Shown here: piece by piece, positions 1 to 7,244 of the stretch
Position numbering within the stretch: position 1 is the first letter of the stretch
Layout: every line of letters starts with the position of its first letter
NCBI GenBank assembly: GCA_900550035.1
Contig: URQS01000053.1
Coordinates: 1 to 23,206 of the forward strand
Source: an uncultured Prevotella sp.
Lineage (GTDB): Bacteria > Bacteroidota > Bacteroidia > Bacteroidales > Bacteroidaceae
Direction of reading: 5' to 3'
DNA length: 23,206 bases
The notes under the pieces: model-generated
What the model was told of the DNA's origin: nothing
Databases searched by the model: none
What the model saw: the letters and a program-made list of their open reading frames with translations, nothing else
Made by a program: the position numbers and the translations under genes

Positions 1-51
1 GGGGACACAAGGATTTTCAGTCCTTTGCTCTACCAACTGAGCTATGGCACC
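1..51 (-). tRNA. tRNA-Phe (GAA), 3' part cut off by window edge
   Basis: Read on the minus strand from position 51, the sequence gives a 7-base acceptor strand GGTGCCA, a D arm GCTC..GAGC, and an anticodon stem AAGGA/TCCTT around the loop CTGAAAA. The anticodon GAA lies at 16-18. The variable region and the first three bases of the T arm follow before the window ends, so the T arm and the 3' acceptor strand are missing. The gene delivers phenylalanine in translation. A Bacteroidetes-type promoter lies just upstream at 76-106. Confidence 0.93.
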
Positions 52-75
52 AACTATGTTTCTGAATTGCGAGTG

Positions 76-106
76 CAAAGGTAATGCTTTTTGTTCATTC
101 CCGCAA
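76..106 (-). promoter_or_regulatory. Promoter of tRNA-Phe
   Basis: On the minus strand there is TACCTTTG (76-83), a perfect match to the Bacteroidetes -7 element TAnnTTTG, with a TTG (104-106) 20 bases upstream as the -33 element. It ends about 25 bases before the tRNA 5' end. The assignment rests on consensus and position only. Confidence 0.65.
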
Positions 107-226
107 CTTTTTATTCGATTTTTTATCAACAAACACTAAAATTTGTGCTATTTCACCCTATAATCCCCCATAACGTCATGACATTCCACATAAAATGCAC
201 TTCTTTGGAAAGATTTTACGAAAAAA

Positions 227-259
227 TTGCGTGTATATCAGAAAAAACCTGTACCTTTG
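227..259 (+). promoter_or_regulatory. Promoter of tRNA-Pro
   Basis: TACCTTTG at 252-259 matches the Bacteroidetes -7 element, and TTG at 227-229 sits 22 bases upstream as a -33 element. The same -7 octamer serves the divergent tRNA-Phe. The 107-226 stretch between the two promoters shows no gene or structure I can support. Confidence 0.6.
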
Positions 260-298
260 CACTCGCTTTTGAGACATAAATGTCACAACCGAAGCAAT

Positions 299-371
299 CG
301 GGATGTAGCGCAGTTGGTAGCGCACTACGTTCGGGACGTAGGGGTCGCAAGTTCGAATCTTGTCATCCCGA
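299..371 (+). tRNA. tRNA-Pro (CGG)
   Basis: This is a complete 73-base cloverleaf. The acceptor strand CGGGATG (299-305) pairs with CATCCCG (364-370), and A371 is the discriminator. The anticodon stem CTACG/CGTAG holds loop TTCGGGA with anticodon CGG at 332-334, and the T loop TTCGAAT is present. The C1-G72 end pair is characteristic of proline tRNAs. The CCA tail is not encoded. A rho-independent terminator follows five bases later. Confidence 0.96.
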
Positions 372-375
372 CCCT

Positions 376-415
376 AAAGACAGCTGAAACAACTTGTTTC
401 AGCTGTCTTTTTTTT
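376..415 (+). terminator. Intrinsic terminator of tRNA-Pro
   Basis: A perfect 16-base inverted repeat (376-391 with 395-410, core GACAGCTGAAAC) with a 3-base loop runs into a T tract at 408-415. The terminator follows tRNA-Pro directly. Its T tract also supplies the -33 TTTG of the next promoter. Confidence 0.92.
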
Positions 416-443
416 GCCCTTTACACTACTTTTTGTAACTTTG
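413..443 (+). promoter_or_regulatory. Promoter of the sulfatase gene
   Basis: TTTG at 413-416 and TAACTTTG at 436-443 match the Bacteroidetes -33 and -7 elements with a 19-base spacer. The -33 element is built from the end of the upstream terminator T tract. Transcription would begin near 449, leaving a leader of about 50 bases before the ATG at 499. Confidence 0.72.
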
Positions 444-498
444 CAGTTATAGAAAAGCAACAATTCAATATAACCCGAGATACTAAAAACATCAGCTT

Positions 499-2046
499 AT
501 GAACAAATCTTTAGCTTTCGCAGCAGCATCGCTCGCCGTCTCAGCCACAGCAACGGCAGCACCCAACAACAACGCAGGCAGCGCACGTCGTCCCAACATC
601 ATCCTCTTTCTTGTCGACGACATGGGTTGGCAGGACACCTCTCTGCCCTTCTGGACCGAGCGCACAAAATATAACAATATGTACGAGACGCCCAATATGG
701 AGCGTCTGGCACGCCAAGGCATGATGTTCACGCAGGCTTATGCCGCAAGCGTCAGCTCTCCGTCGCGATGCAGCCTCATCACTGGCGCCAACAACGCACG
801 CCACCGTGTGACGAACTGGACACTGCAGCGCGACAAGTCGGTAGACCTCCCGAACAAGGTGGTAGACTGTCCCGACTGGAACATCAACGGCGTATCGCAG
901 GTGGCAGGAACACCCAACACCTACGTGGGCACATCGTTTGTAGAACTGCTGCGCCGCAGCGGCTATCACACCATACATTGCGGCAAGGCGCATTTCGGCG
1001 CCATAGACACTCCGGGCGAGAACCCTACACACATGGGATTTGAAGTGAACATTGCCGGACACGCTGCCGGCGGACTCGCTACCTACCTGAGCGAGCTCAA
1101 CTACGGACACACCAAGGACGGCAAACCTACTTCACTGATGTCCATACCGGGACTGGAGAAGTACTGGGGAACCGGAATCTTCGTGACCGAAGCACTCACC
1201 AAGGAAGCAATCGGAGCACTCGACAAGGCTAAGAAATACAATCAGCCCTTCTTTCTGTATATGTCACACTACGCCATACACATACCCATCGACCGCGACG
1301 AACGCTTCTTCTCGAAGTATGTGCGCAAGGGCTTGAGCGACAAGGATGCTGCTTACGCTTCGCTCATTGAGGGAATGGACAAGAGTCTGGGCGACCTCAT
1401 GGACTGGGTGGAGCGCAACGGCGAGAAGGACAACACCATAATACTCTTCATGAGCGACAACGGCGGACTCGCCACAACTTCCTATTGGCGCGACGGCGAA
1501 CTCTACCATCAGAACTATCCGCTATTAAGCGGCAAGTGTTCGCTATACGAAGGTGGCATACGCGAGCCTATGATAGTGTCGTGGCCGGGCGTGACACGCG
1601 CCGGATCGAAGTGCGACAAGTACACGATGATTGAAGACTTCTACCCCACCATTCTCGAAATGGCTGGCGTAAACAAGTACAAGACCGTGTCACCTATAGA
1701 CGGTAAGTCGTTCGTACCGATGCTGCGCGAGACGGGCGACACGTCGAAAGGCCGTGCACTGGTGTGGAACTTCCCCAACATCTGGGGCAACAACGGACCC
1801 GGCATCAACCTCAACTGCGCCATACGCAAGGACGAGTGGAAGCTGATATACTACTACGACACGGGGCGCAAGGAACTCTTCAACATTCCTGCCGACATCA
1901 GCGAGCAGCACAATGTGGCTGCCGAACACAAGGACATCGTGAAGCGTCTGTCGCGCGAACTGGGCGAATATCTGCGCCGCGTAGATGCACAGCGACCCAC
2001 GTTCAAATCTAACGGAAAGCCATGTCCATGGCCCGATGAGGTGTAA
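499..2046 (+). CDS. Secreted sulfatase (alkaline phosphatase superfamily, Ser-type FGly)
   Basis: This 515-residue protein should hydrolyse a sulfate ester, probably on a carbohydrate, in the periplasm. A type I signal peptide covers residues 1-20 (hydrophobic, ending ATA-A). Family landmarks are all present: metal-binding D40-D41 (LVDDMGW); active-site SSPSRCSLITG with Ser86 at the formylglycine position; GKAHFG (K163, H165); SHYAIHIP (H257, H261); SDNGG (D320, N321); and K346 before EGGIREP. Because the modified residue is Ser, not Cys, activation should need the radical-SAM maturase anSME, which is not encoded here. Length is normal for a one-domain bacterial sulfatase. The gene has its own promoter at 413-443 and no close partner: the 100-base gap to the transporters contains another promoter. 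The C-terminal subdomain also looks complete. Substrate and S1 subfamily cannot be set from sequence; a glycosaminoglycan or mucin sulfate is a guess from the lyase locus 12 kb downstream. Confidence 0.93.
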   Translation: MNKSLAFAAASLAVSATATAAPNNNAGSARRPNIILFLVDDMGWQDTSLPFWTERTKYNNMYETPNMERLARQGMMFTQAYAASVSSPSRCSLITGANNARHRVTNWTLQRDKSVDLPNKVVDCPDWNINGVSQVAGTPNTYVGTSFVELLRRSGYHTIHCGKAHFGAIDTPGENPTHMGFEVNIAGHAAGGLATYLSELNYGHTKDGKPTSLMSIPGLEKYWGTGIFVTEALTKEAIGALDKAKKYNQPFFLYMSHYAIHIPIDRDERFFSKYVRKGLSDKDAAYASLIEGMDKSLGDLMDWVERNGEKDNTIILFMSDNGGLATTSYWRDGELYHQNYPLLSGKCSLYEGGIREPMIVSWPGVTRAGSKCDKYTMIEDFYPTILEMAGVNKYKTVSPIDGKSFVPMLRETGDTSKGRALVWNFPNIWGNNGPGINLNCAIRKDEWKLIYYYDTGRKELFNIPADISEQHNVAAEHKDIVKRLSRELGEYLRRVDAQRPTFKSNGKPCPWPDEV

Positions 2047-2106
2047 AACAGCATCATAACAAGCGCATAAAGTTACTATTTGCTTCGAATTGTCGAATAA
2101 ATTTTA

Positions 2107-2114
2107 TAATTTTG
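2107..2114 (+). promoter_or_regulatory. -7 element upstream of the symporter pair
   Basis: TAATTTTG matches TAnnTTTG and lies 32 bases before the ATG at 2147. A TTTG at 2079-2082 is 24 bases upstream, rather far for a -33 element, so only the -7 part is convincing. Confidence 0.5.
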
Positions 2115-2146
2115 CACCCTCGATAGGATATAAATTATAAAAAGAC

Positions 2147-3505
2147 ATGTCACAAGAAAGAGTAAACTTCGGAAGCAAACTGGGAATGATTCTCGCAACG
2201 GCGGGTTCGGCGGTAGGACTGGGCAACGTATGGCGTTTTCCATACATGACCGGTCAGAACGGCGGAGCCGCCTTTATACTTATATATATAGCGTGCGTGC
2301 TGGTGCTCGGCATACCCTGCATGATGAACGAATTCATCATAGGCCGCCACGGAGCAGCCAATACGGGACGCGCCTACGGCGAGATGGGCACTGCAAAGGC
2401 ATGGCGGTTGGTGGGCTGCATGAGCGTGCTCACCGGATTCATCATCACGAGCTACTATGCAGTAGTGTCGGGATGGTGTCTGCAATACATCTTCGCCTCG
2501 GCATTCGGCGAGCTTAACGGCAATCCGCAGTACATCACCCAATACTTCCAGGAGTTCTCCGCTTCGCCCATACGTCCCGTATTCTGGACGGTGGCGATAC
2601 TCGCGCTGACCCACTTCGTTATAATACACGGAGTGCGCAGCGGCATAGAGCGTGCATCAAAGATGATGATGCCGTCGCTGTTTGTGCTGCTCGTAGTGGT
2701 GGTAATAGGCTCGTGCATGCTGCCCGGAGCCGGTAAGGGCGTGGAATTTTTGCTGCGTCCCGACTTTTCACGAATGGACTCAGGCGTATTTCTTGCCGCT
2801 ATGGGCCAGTCGTTCTATTCGCTCAGCATCGGCATGGGCTGCATCTGCACCTTCGCAAGCTATTTTTCGCGCAAGGCCAACCTCATGAAGTCGGCTGTCA
2901 ACATCGTTGCCATCGACACACTCATAGCCATTATGGCAGGATTGATGATTTTCCCAACCGCCTTTTCGGTTGGAGTCAATCCCGATTCAGGTCCGTCGCT
3001 GATATTCATCACGCTCCCCAACGTTTTCAAGGAAGCTTTTGCCACGATGCCGATAATAGGCACCGTGATAGCCATCATGTTCTATGTGCTGCTGTCGCTG
3101 GCTGCGCTGACGTCGCTCATCTCGCTCCACGAGGTGTCGACAGCATTCTTCTACGAAGAGCTGCACACCACACGCAAGAAGGCAGCAACGCTCGTCACGG
3201 TGTCGCTGTGCGTGTTAGGTGCCCTGTGTTCGCTGTCGATAGGAGGCAGAGACTGGCTCGTGATAGGAGGCAAATCGCTGTTCGACCTCTTCGACTTTGT
3301 CACCGGACAGATAATGCTGCCCATAGCCGGATTCCTGACATGTATATTCATGGGATGGGTAGTGCCGCGCCAGACCGTCAAGGACGAGTTCACCAATTGG
3401 GGAACCCTGCGCTCTACGCTCTTCGGCGTGTACATACTGCTAATACGCTACGTATGCCCCGTGTGCATCGTAGCCATCTTCCTCAACCAATTCGGCATAA
3501 TCTAA
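2147..3505 (+). CDS. Sodium-dependent transporter, NSS/SNF family (copy 1)
   Basis: This 452-residue integral inner-membrane protein belongs to the neurotransmitter:sodium symporter family (LeuT fold), whose bacterial members import amino acids or related compounds with Na+. Residues 20-33 read GSAVGLGNVWRFPY, the signature of broken helix TM1. A22 and N27 align with the LeuT Na1-site residues and R30 with its gating arginine. A later helix contains ALTS, where the Na2-site Thr-Ser pair is expected. Hydrophobic segments continue to the C terminus, giving about 11-12 membrane spans, and the length fits short bacterial members such as MhsT and Tyt1. The gene is followed after 4 bases by a close paralogue, so the two are probably co-transcribed. 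The substrate is not predictable. Confidence 0.93.
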   Translation: MSQERVNFGSKLGMILATAGSAVGLGNVWRFPYMTGQNGGAAFILIYIACVLVLGIPCMMNEFIIGRHGAANTGRAYGEMGTAKAWRLVGCMSVLTGFIITSYYAVVSGWCLQYIFASAFGELNGNPQYITQYFQEFSASPIRPVFWTVAILALTHFVIIHGVRSGIERASKMMMPSLFVLLVVVVIGSCMLPGAGKGVEFLLRPDFSRMDSGVFLAAMGQSFYSLSIGMGCICTFASYFSRKANLMKSAVNIVAIDTLIAIMAGLMIFPTAFSVGVNPDSGPSLIFITLPNVFKEAFATMPIIGTVIAIMFYVLLSLAALTSLISLHEVSTAFFYEELHTTRKKAATLVTVSLCVLGALCSLSIGGRDWLVIGGKSLFDLFDFVTGQIMLPIAGFLTCIFMGWVVPRQTVKDEFTNWGTLRSTLFGVYILLIRYVCPVCIVAIFLNQFGII

Positions 3506-3509
3506 CACC

Positions 3510-4871
3510 ATGAGCAATAATTCAAGAGCAGGCTTCGCCACCAAATTCGGGGCGGTGCTTGCAACGGCAGGCTCGGCAGTGGGCCTCGGCAACGTGTGGC
3601 GCTTCCCGTATATGACGGGCCACGACGGCGGCGCTGCGTTCATACTCGTATATATAATATGTGTACTCATGCTCGGAATACCGGGCATGATAAGCGAGTT
3701 TATCATCGGCAGACACGCCGGATCGAACGCTGCACGAGCCTATCGCCGCCTGGCATCGGGCAAGTGGTGGATGCTGGTGGGCGTGATGGGCGCCATCACC
3801 TCAATGATAATACTCGGATTCTACGCCGTCATAGCCGGTTGGTGTCTGCAATATCTGTATGCATCGCTTATGGGTGGCATCAACGGCGACGCTGCCTACG
3901 TGGCTGAATACTTCAAGGAATTCACCACCGACCCGATCATGCCAGCCGTATGGACGGTTGCATTCATCGTGCTGACACACCTCGTTGTGGTGAAGGGCGT
4001 GCGCAGCGGCATCGAGAAAGTGTCCAATCTGCTCATGCCGACACTGTTCATACTGCTCATCATCATCGTCATTGCCTCGTGCATGTTGCCCGGAGCGTGG
4101 CGCGGCGTTGACTTCCTGCTCAACCCCGACTTCTCGAAGATGAACCACAACGTATTCCTTGACGCACTGGGTCAGGCATTCTTCTCGCTGTCGCTGGGCA
4201 CGGCGTGCCTGTGCACATACGCTTCGTACTTCAAGCGCAGCGCCAACCTCTCGAAGACGGCTTGCCAGATAGCGTTGATAGACATGCTTGTGGCGATACT
4301 TGCCGGACTCATGATATTCCCCGCAGCCTTCTCCGTAGGCATCAACCCCGACTCGGGTCCGTCGCTGATATTCATCACTCTGCCCAACGTTTTCCACGAA
4401 GCGTTCGGCTCAATGCCCGTCATAGGCTACGTGATAAGCGTGCTGTTCTACATGCTGCTGGCACTGGCTGCACTCACGTCGACCATTTCCATGCACGAGA
4501 TAGGCACCGCCTTTCTGTACGAAGAGCTGCACGTGTCGCGCCGAACGGGTGCCACTATCGAGACCGCAATATGCAGCGTGATAGGTATAATGTGCGCGCT
4601 GTCGTGCGGAGCGTCCGATGCGTTCGTGTTCAACGGCAAGTCGCTGCTCGACTGCTGCGACTTCTTCACAGCGCAGATACTCATGCCTCTGGGCGCTTTC
4701 CTTACAAGCGTACTAATAGGATGGATTGTTCCGCGCCGTATGGTACACCGCGAGTTCACCAACAGCGGCACCGTCTCGCGCCACGTATGGCGCATCTACC
4801 TTTTCGCCGTGCGCTTCGTGTGCCCGATATGCATCATAGCAGTATTCCTGCATCAGGCAGGAGTGATATAA
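3510..4871 (+). CDS. Sodium-dependent transporter, NSS/SNF family (copy 2)
   Basis: This 453-residue protein is similar to the preceding one along its whole length. It has the TM1 signature GSAVGLGNVWRFPY at 21-34, EFIIGRH after TM2, the NPDSGPSLIFITLPNVF block, and ALTS in the later helix. It is therefore a second Na+-coupled NSS symporter in the inner membrane, and the pair arose by tandem duplication. The ATG lies 4 bases after the stop of copy 1 with no promoter between them, which supports one operon. The copies differ in TM3 and in several loop residues, so they may have different substrates, or they might assemble together. Neither possibility can be decided from sequence. Confidence 0.93.
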   Translation: MSNNSRAGFATKFGAVLATAGSAVGLGNVWRFPYMTGHDGGAAFILVYIICVLMLGIPGMISEFIIGRHAGSNAARAYRRLASGKWWMLVGVMGAITSMIILGFYAVIAGWCLQYLYASLMGGINGDAAYVAEYFKEFTTDPIMPAVWTVAFIVLTHLVVVKGVRSGIEKVSNLLMPTLFILLIIIVIASCMLPGAWRGVDFLLNPDFSKMNHNVFLDALGQAFFSLSLGTACLCTYASYFKRSANLSKTACQIALIDMLVAILAGLMIFPAAFSVGINPDSGPSLIFITLPNVFHEAFGSMPVIGYVISVLFYMLLALAALTSTISMHEIGTAFLYEELHVSRRTGATIETAICSVIGIMCALSCGASDAFVFNGKSLLDCCDFFTAQILMPLGAFLTSVLIGWIVPRRMVHREFTNSGTVSRHVWRIYLFAVRFVCPICIIAVFLHQAGVI

Positions 4872-4880
4872 AACTTTTCC

Positions 4881-4920
4881 AGTTGAAAGTTGAGAGTTGA
4901 GAGTTGAGAGTTATGATATG
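4881..4920 (+). repeat. Heptamer array (GTTGAGA units) with ATGATATG tail
   Basis: The stretch contains about four tandem 7-base units of the AGTTGAGAGTTGAGAG type and ends in TTATGATATG. The last 33 bases (4888-4920) recur exactly at 9742-9774, next to the HTCS gene. It lies between the second symporter and the AlbA_2 gene and marks the left edge of the AT-rich patch. The family looks like a dispersed intergenic repeat. Confidence 0.85.
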
Positions 4921-4965
4921 CCTGTGAGAGTGGCTTGTAAATGACGACATCCGCCATCTGGACAT

Positions 4966-5016
4966 GCTCTTTGTCGCTCTTTTGCTTCTATATGTAGAAT
5001 AATTATGTTACCTTTG
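4966..5016 (+). promoter_or_regulatory. Promoter with possible operator repeats for the AlbA_2 gene
   Basis: TACCTTTG at 5009-5016 is a perfect -7 element. Upstream lie two copies of GCTCTTT ten bases apart (4966-4972 and 4976-4982). The second belongs to TCGCTCTT (4974-4981), the reverse complement of the AAGAGCGA motif repeated after the gene. TTTG at 4981-4984 is the only -33 candidate, with a long 24-base spacer. The -7 element overlaps a possible upstream ATG at 5005, which argues that translation starts at 5026. Confidence 0.5.
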
Positions 5017-5025
5017 TATTCCTCT

Positions 5026-6696
5026 ATGGACATCAATCAAAAATATACGGATTTGCTGAAAAAGCAGATTGAAAGCGTCAAGAAAGAATGTAGATACTTG
5101 GAATTCAAGTCCAATTATCAAGAAGCAGACAAACTGGGTAGATATATCTCGGCTTTGTCTAATGGTGCATGTCTTGACCATCAAGACTATGCCTATCTAT
5201 ATTTTGGTGTGGATGACGAGACACTTGAGGTGAAAGGTACTACGTTTGACTGTTCGAAAGTAAAAGCCCAGGGCAACGAAGCCTTGGAACTATATTTGAG
5301 GCGTATGGTTGTGCCCAAGTTGAATTTCTCAATCGTAGAGTTCGAATATGAAGGGAATATGCGTGTTGTCTTGTTCAAGATTCCTGCGGCAGTCAATGAA
5401 CCGACAACTTATAAGCAAAAGCCCTATATCCGTGTGGATAGTCATGTAACAGACCTGACTCCTTATGTGGATTGGATGCGCCAGATATATGTGTCGAAGA
5501 TAGATTGGTCGGCACAAATCATAGAAGATGCGACATTGGAAGACCTTGATGCAGAGGCAATAATAACAGCAAGAAAAGGATTTGCCGAGAAATTTCCTCA
5601 GTTTGCTGAAGATATGGTAGATTGGTCTGACGCTGTTTTTCTTGACCGTGCAAACTTGACGCAAGATGGGATGGTGACACGTGCGGCAATGCTGCTTGTC
5701 GGCAAGAAGGAAAAGGCTTATAAGTTGGGGCATATAGCCCAAATTGTATGGAAATGCTATCAAGGCGACAAGACCTTTGGCGACATCTTTACTATACCGT
5801 TTATCAAGAGTACAACAGAAGTGTTAGGATGTATCCGTAACTATCGTTTCAAGATTTATCCCAACAACTCTTTGATTCCTGCAGAGGTATGGAAGTATGA
5901 TACTCGTAGTATATTGGAGGGCATGCATAATTGTATCTTGCACCAAGATTACGTATGTAACGAACGTATCCTTGTTATAGAAGACGATGATAAACTGACA
6001 TTTGAGAATGCTGGCAGTTTCTATGAAGGTGATTACGAGGAATATATCATGGGGCAGAAAACACCAAAACGTTATCGAAATCCGTTTTTAGCAAAAGCTA
6101 TGGATAATGTCAAGATGATAGATTCTAAGGGCTATGGTATTCATAATATGTTTGTCAGACAGAAAGAGCGTTACTTGCCTATGCCTAATTATGATGAGTC
6201 GGATGACTCACACGTAATTATGCAATTGCCAGGAACGGTGATGGACGAGAAGTACAGTCTTATGTTAATGGAAAATTCTGATATAGGTTTGACAGAGGCA
6301 GTATTGCTTGATCAAGTCCAAAGAGGTAAGCCCATCAATGATAATGCAATTGATTTGTTGAGAAAGAAGCATCTCATTGAAGGCAGAAAACCGCATCTGT
6401 TTGTTGCGAAGGAGTTAGCGAAAAATACAGGCAAGAAAGTAGAATATTCTAAGCATAAGGGACTTGAAGCAAAGTCTTGTGAAAGTTTATTGCTTAATAC
6501 CATCAAAGAGCACGGTATATTATCACGTACAGAGATAGATGCTTTGTTGTGGAATGTTGTCTCTGATCAATTAGATGATAAACAAAAGAAGTCAAAAATA
6601 GGAAACATATTGACTAATCTAAGAAAGAGAAATCTGATAGAAAATGAAACTATGGGTAATATTTCTAAGTGGTCGCTCGTAAAGACGGAAAAATAA
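5026..6696 (+). CDS. Schlafen/AlbA_2-type putative DNA-binding, ATP-binding protein
   Basis: With the start at 5026 the protein has 556 residues. An ATG at 5005 in the same frame overlaps the -7 promoter element and is rejected. Residues about 20-140 form an AlbA_2 (Schlafen-type) domain: YLEFK at 25-29, ISALSN at 41-46, YLYFGVDD at 57-64. Residues about 290-400 resemble the C-terminal ATP-binding module of this family: ILEGMHNCILHQDY at 296-309, LTFENAG at 324-330, RNPFLAKAM at 351-359, KGYGIHNM at 368-375. The rest (about 410-550) looks like winged-helix segments, including a Lys-rich NILTNLRKRNLIEN. Such proteins are usually annotated as transcriptional regulators or RecG-like ATP-binding proteins, and some sit in mobile or defence contexts; the activity is unproven. 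The gene is AT-rich compared with its neighbours, stands alone, and carries AAGAGCG repeats at both ends, so horizontal acquisition and self-regulation are plausible inferences. Confidence 0.82.
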   Translation: MDINQKYTDLLKKQIESVKKECRYLEFKSNYQEADKLGRYISALSNGACLDHQDYAYLYFGVDDETLEVKGTTFDCSKVKAQGNEALELYLRRMVVPKLNFSIVEFEYEGNMRVVLFKIPAAVNEPTTYKQKPYIRVDSHVTDLTPYVDWMRQIYVSKIDWSAQIIEDATLEDLDAEAIITARKGFAEKFPQFAEDMVDWSDAVFLDRANLTQDGMVTRAAMLLVGKKEKAYKLGHIAQIVWKCYQGDKTFGDIFTIPFIKSTTEVLGCIRNYRFKIYPNNSLIPAEVWKYDTRSILEGMHNCILHQDYVCNERILVIEDDDKLTFENAGSFYEGDYEEYIMGQKTPKRYRNPFLAKAMDNVKMIDSKGYGIHNMFVRQKERYLPMPNYDESDDSHVIMQLPGTVMDEKYSLMLMENSDIGLTEAVLLDQVQRGKPINDNAIDLLRKKHLIEGRKPHLFVAKELAKNTGKKVEYSKHKGLEAKSCESLLLNTIKEHGILSRTEIDALLWNVVSDQLDDKQKKSKIGNILTNLRKRNLIENETMGNISKWSLVKTEK

Positions 6697-6812
6697 GAGC
6701 GGTTTAAGAGCGATTTAAGAGCGAAAAGTTAATGCGTTTGAATGAAAATCCTTGAGAATCAGTTATAATTCGCTCTTAAATTACTTGAAACTTTCGAACG
6801 ATTTAAGAGCGA
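6692..6812 (+). repeat. TTTAAGAGCGA repeats after the AlbA_2 gene
   Basis: Three tandem 11-base units run through the stop codon: AATAAGAGCGG (6692-6702), TTTAAGAGCGA (6703-6713) and TTTAAGAGCGA (6714-6724). An inverted copy, TTCGCTCTTAAAT, lies at 6769-6781 and another direct copy, ATTTAAGAGCGA, at 6801-6812. The inverted and last direct copies could pair as a hairpin. The TAA stop (6694-6696) is part of the first unit. The same core, inverted, lies in the promoter region at 4974-4981. Confidence 0.85.
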
Positions 6813-6877
6813 TGTTACAAACAAATGTTTACAAGAAAAACGACTTTATTACAAGAAGATGGACATACAAGGATATA

Positions 6878-7057
6878 TCATAGACCGCCATAAGCAAACA
6901 TTCCGCCACCTTGGCGGTTGCTGAATGCGCATATATGTTGAGCCAATCTGTCAGTCGTTGTTGACAGATTGCTCTTCCAATCGAGTTAACTTAGTTCATG
7001 TGGAATAGGCGTTAAACTCGCCTTTAATATGTCTATAGCTTTATCTTTCCAATTCAT
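6878..7057 (-). pseudogene. Remnant of a second AlbA_2/Schlafen-type gene
   Basis: Read on the minus strand from the ATG at 7057, one frame gives MNWKDKAIDILKASL...IPHELS, a TAA at 6986-6988, then LDWKSNLSTTTDRLAQHI and CAFSNRQGGGMFAYGG before a TGA at 6878-6880. The part after the internal stop matches the AlbA_2 consensus (E-L-D-W-K, a D-R-L helix, C-A-F-S-N, G-G-G). One base change in a Glu codon would explain the TAA. The fragment covers only about 60 codons of what should be a domain of over 100, and no continuation was found downstream, so the gene is both nonsense-mutated and truncated. It lies opposite and tail-to-tail with the intact AlbA_2 gene, but its sequence is distinct from that protein. 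Confidence 0.7.
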
Positions 7058-7074
7058 ATTATTTTTTTCTAACT

Positions 7075-7146
7075 GAATTTACTTTGCAAATAGAAACCTA
7101 CTGAATATCAGCTGTTTACAGAAACTCGGAATTTACTTTGCAAATA
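7075..7146. repeat. Pair of identical 18-base direct repeats
   Basis: GAATTTACTTTGCAAATA occurs at 7075-7092 and again at 7129-7146, with a 54-base period. Both lie just upstream of the ATG of the AlbA_2 remnant (minus strand, 7057), where a promoter or operator would be. No precise promoter consensus is formed, so the role is open. Confidence 0.75.
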
Positions 7147-7244
7147 AAAATCTGTTTCTTTATATCTCTTAAAACGAGGTCAGTTTATCTTTATTGCCAG
7201 TAGATTCCAAAAGTTGCTCCAAGGTTATGAAGTATGACTCATTC

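Noticed and set aside
91..502. Short proteins overlapping the tRNA-Pro region
   Set aside because: They run through tRNA and promoter sequence with no start signals or known motifs.
5005..5025. Longer AlbA_2 protein starting at 5005
   Set aside because: The extra seven codons overlap a perfect -7 promoter element, and the extension has no family-like sequence; 5026 is preferred.
6859..6924. Small plus-strand frame of 21 codons (MDIQGYIIDRHKQTF...)
   Set aside because: It lies opposite the AlbA_2 remnant, whose minus-strand reading has recognisable family motifs; the plus frame has none.
6944..6971. Structured RNA from the strong hairpins at 6903-6917 and 6944-6971
   Set aside because: Both fall in the AlbA_2 remnant coding sequence and lack any conserved RNA architecture that I recognise.
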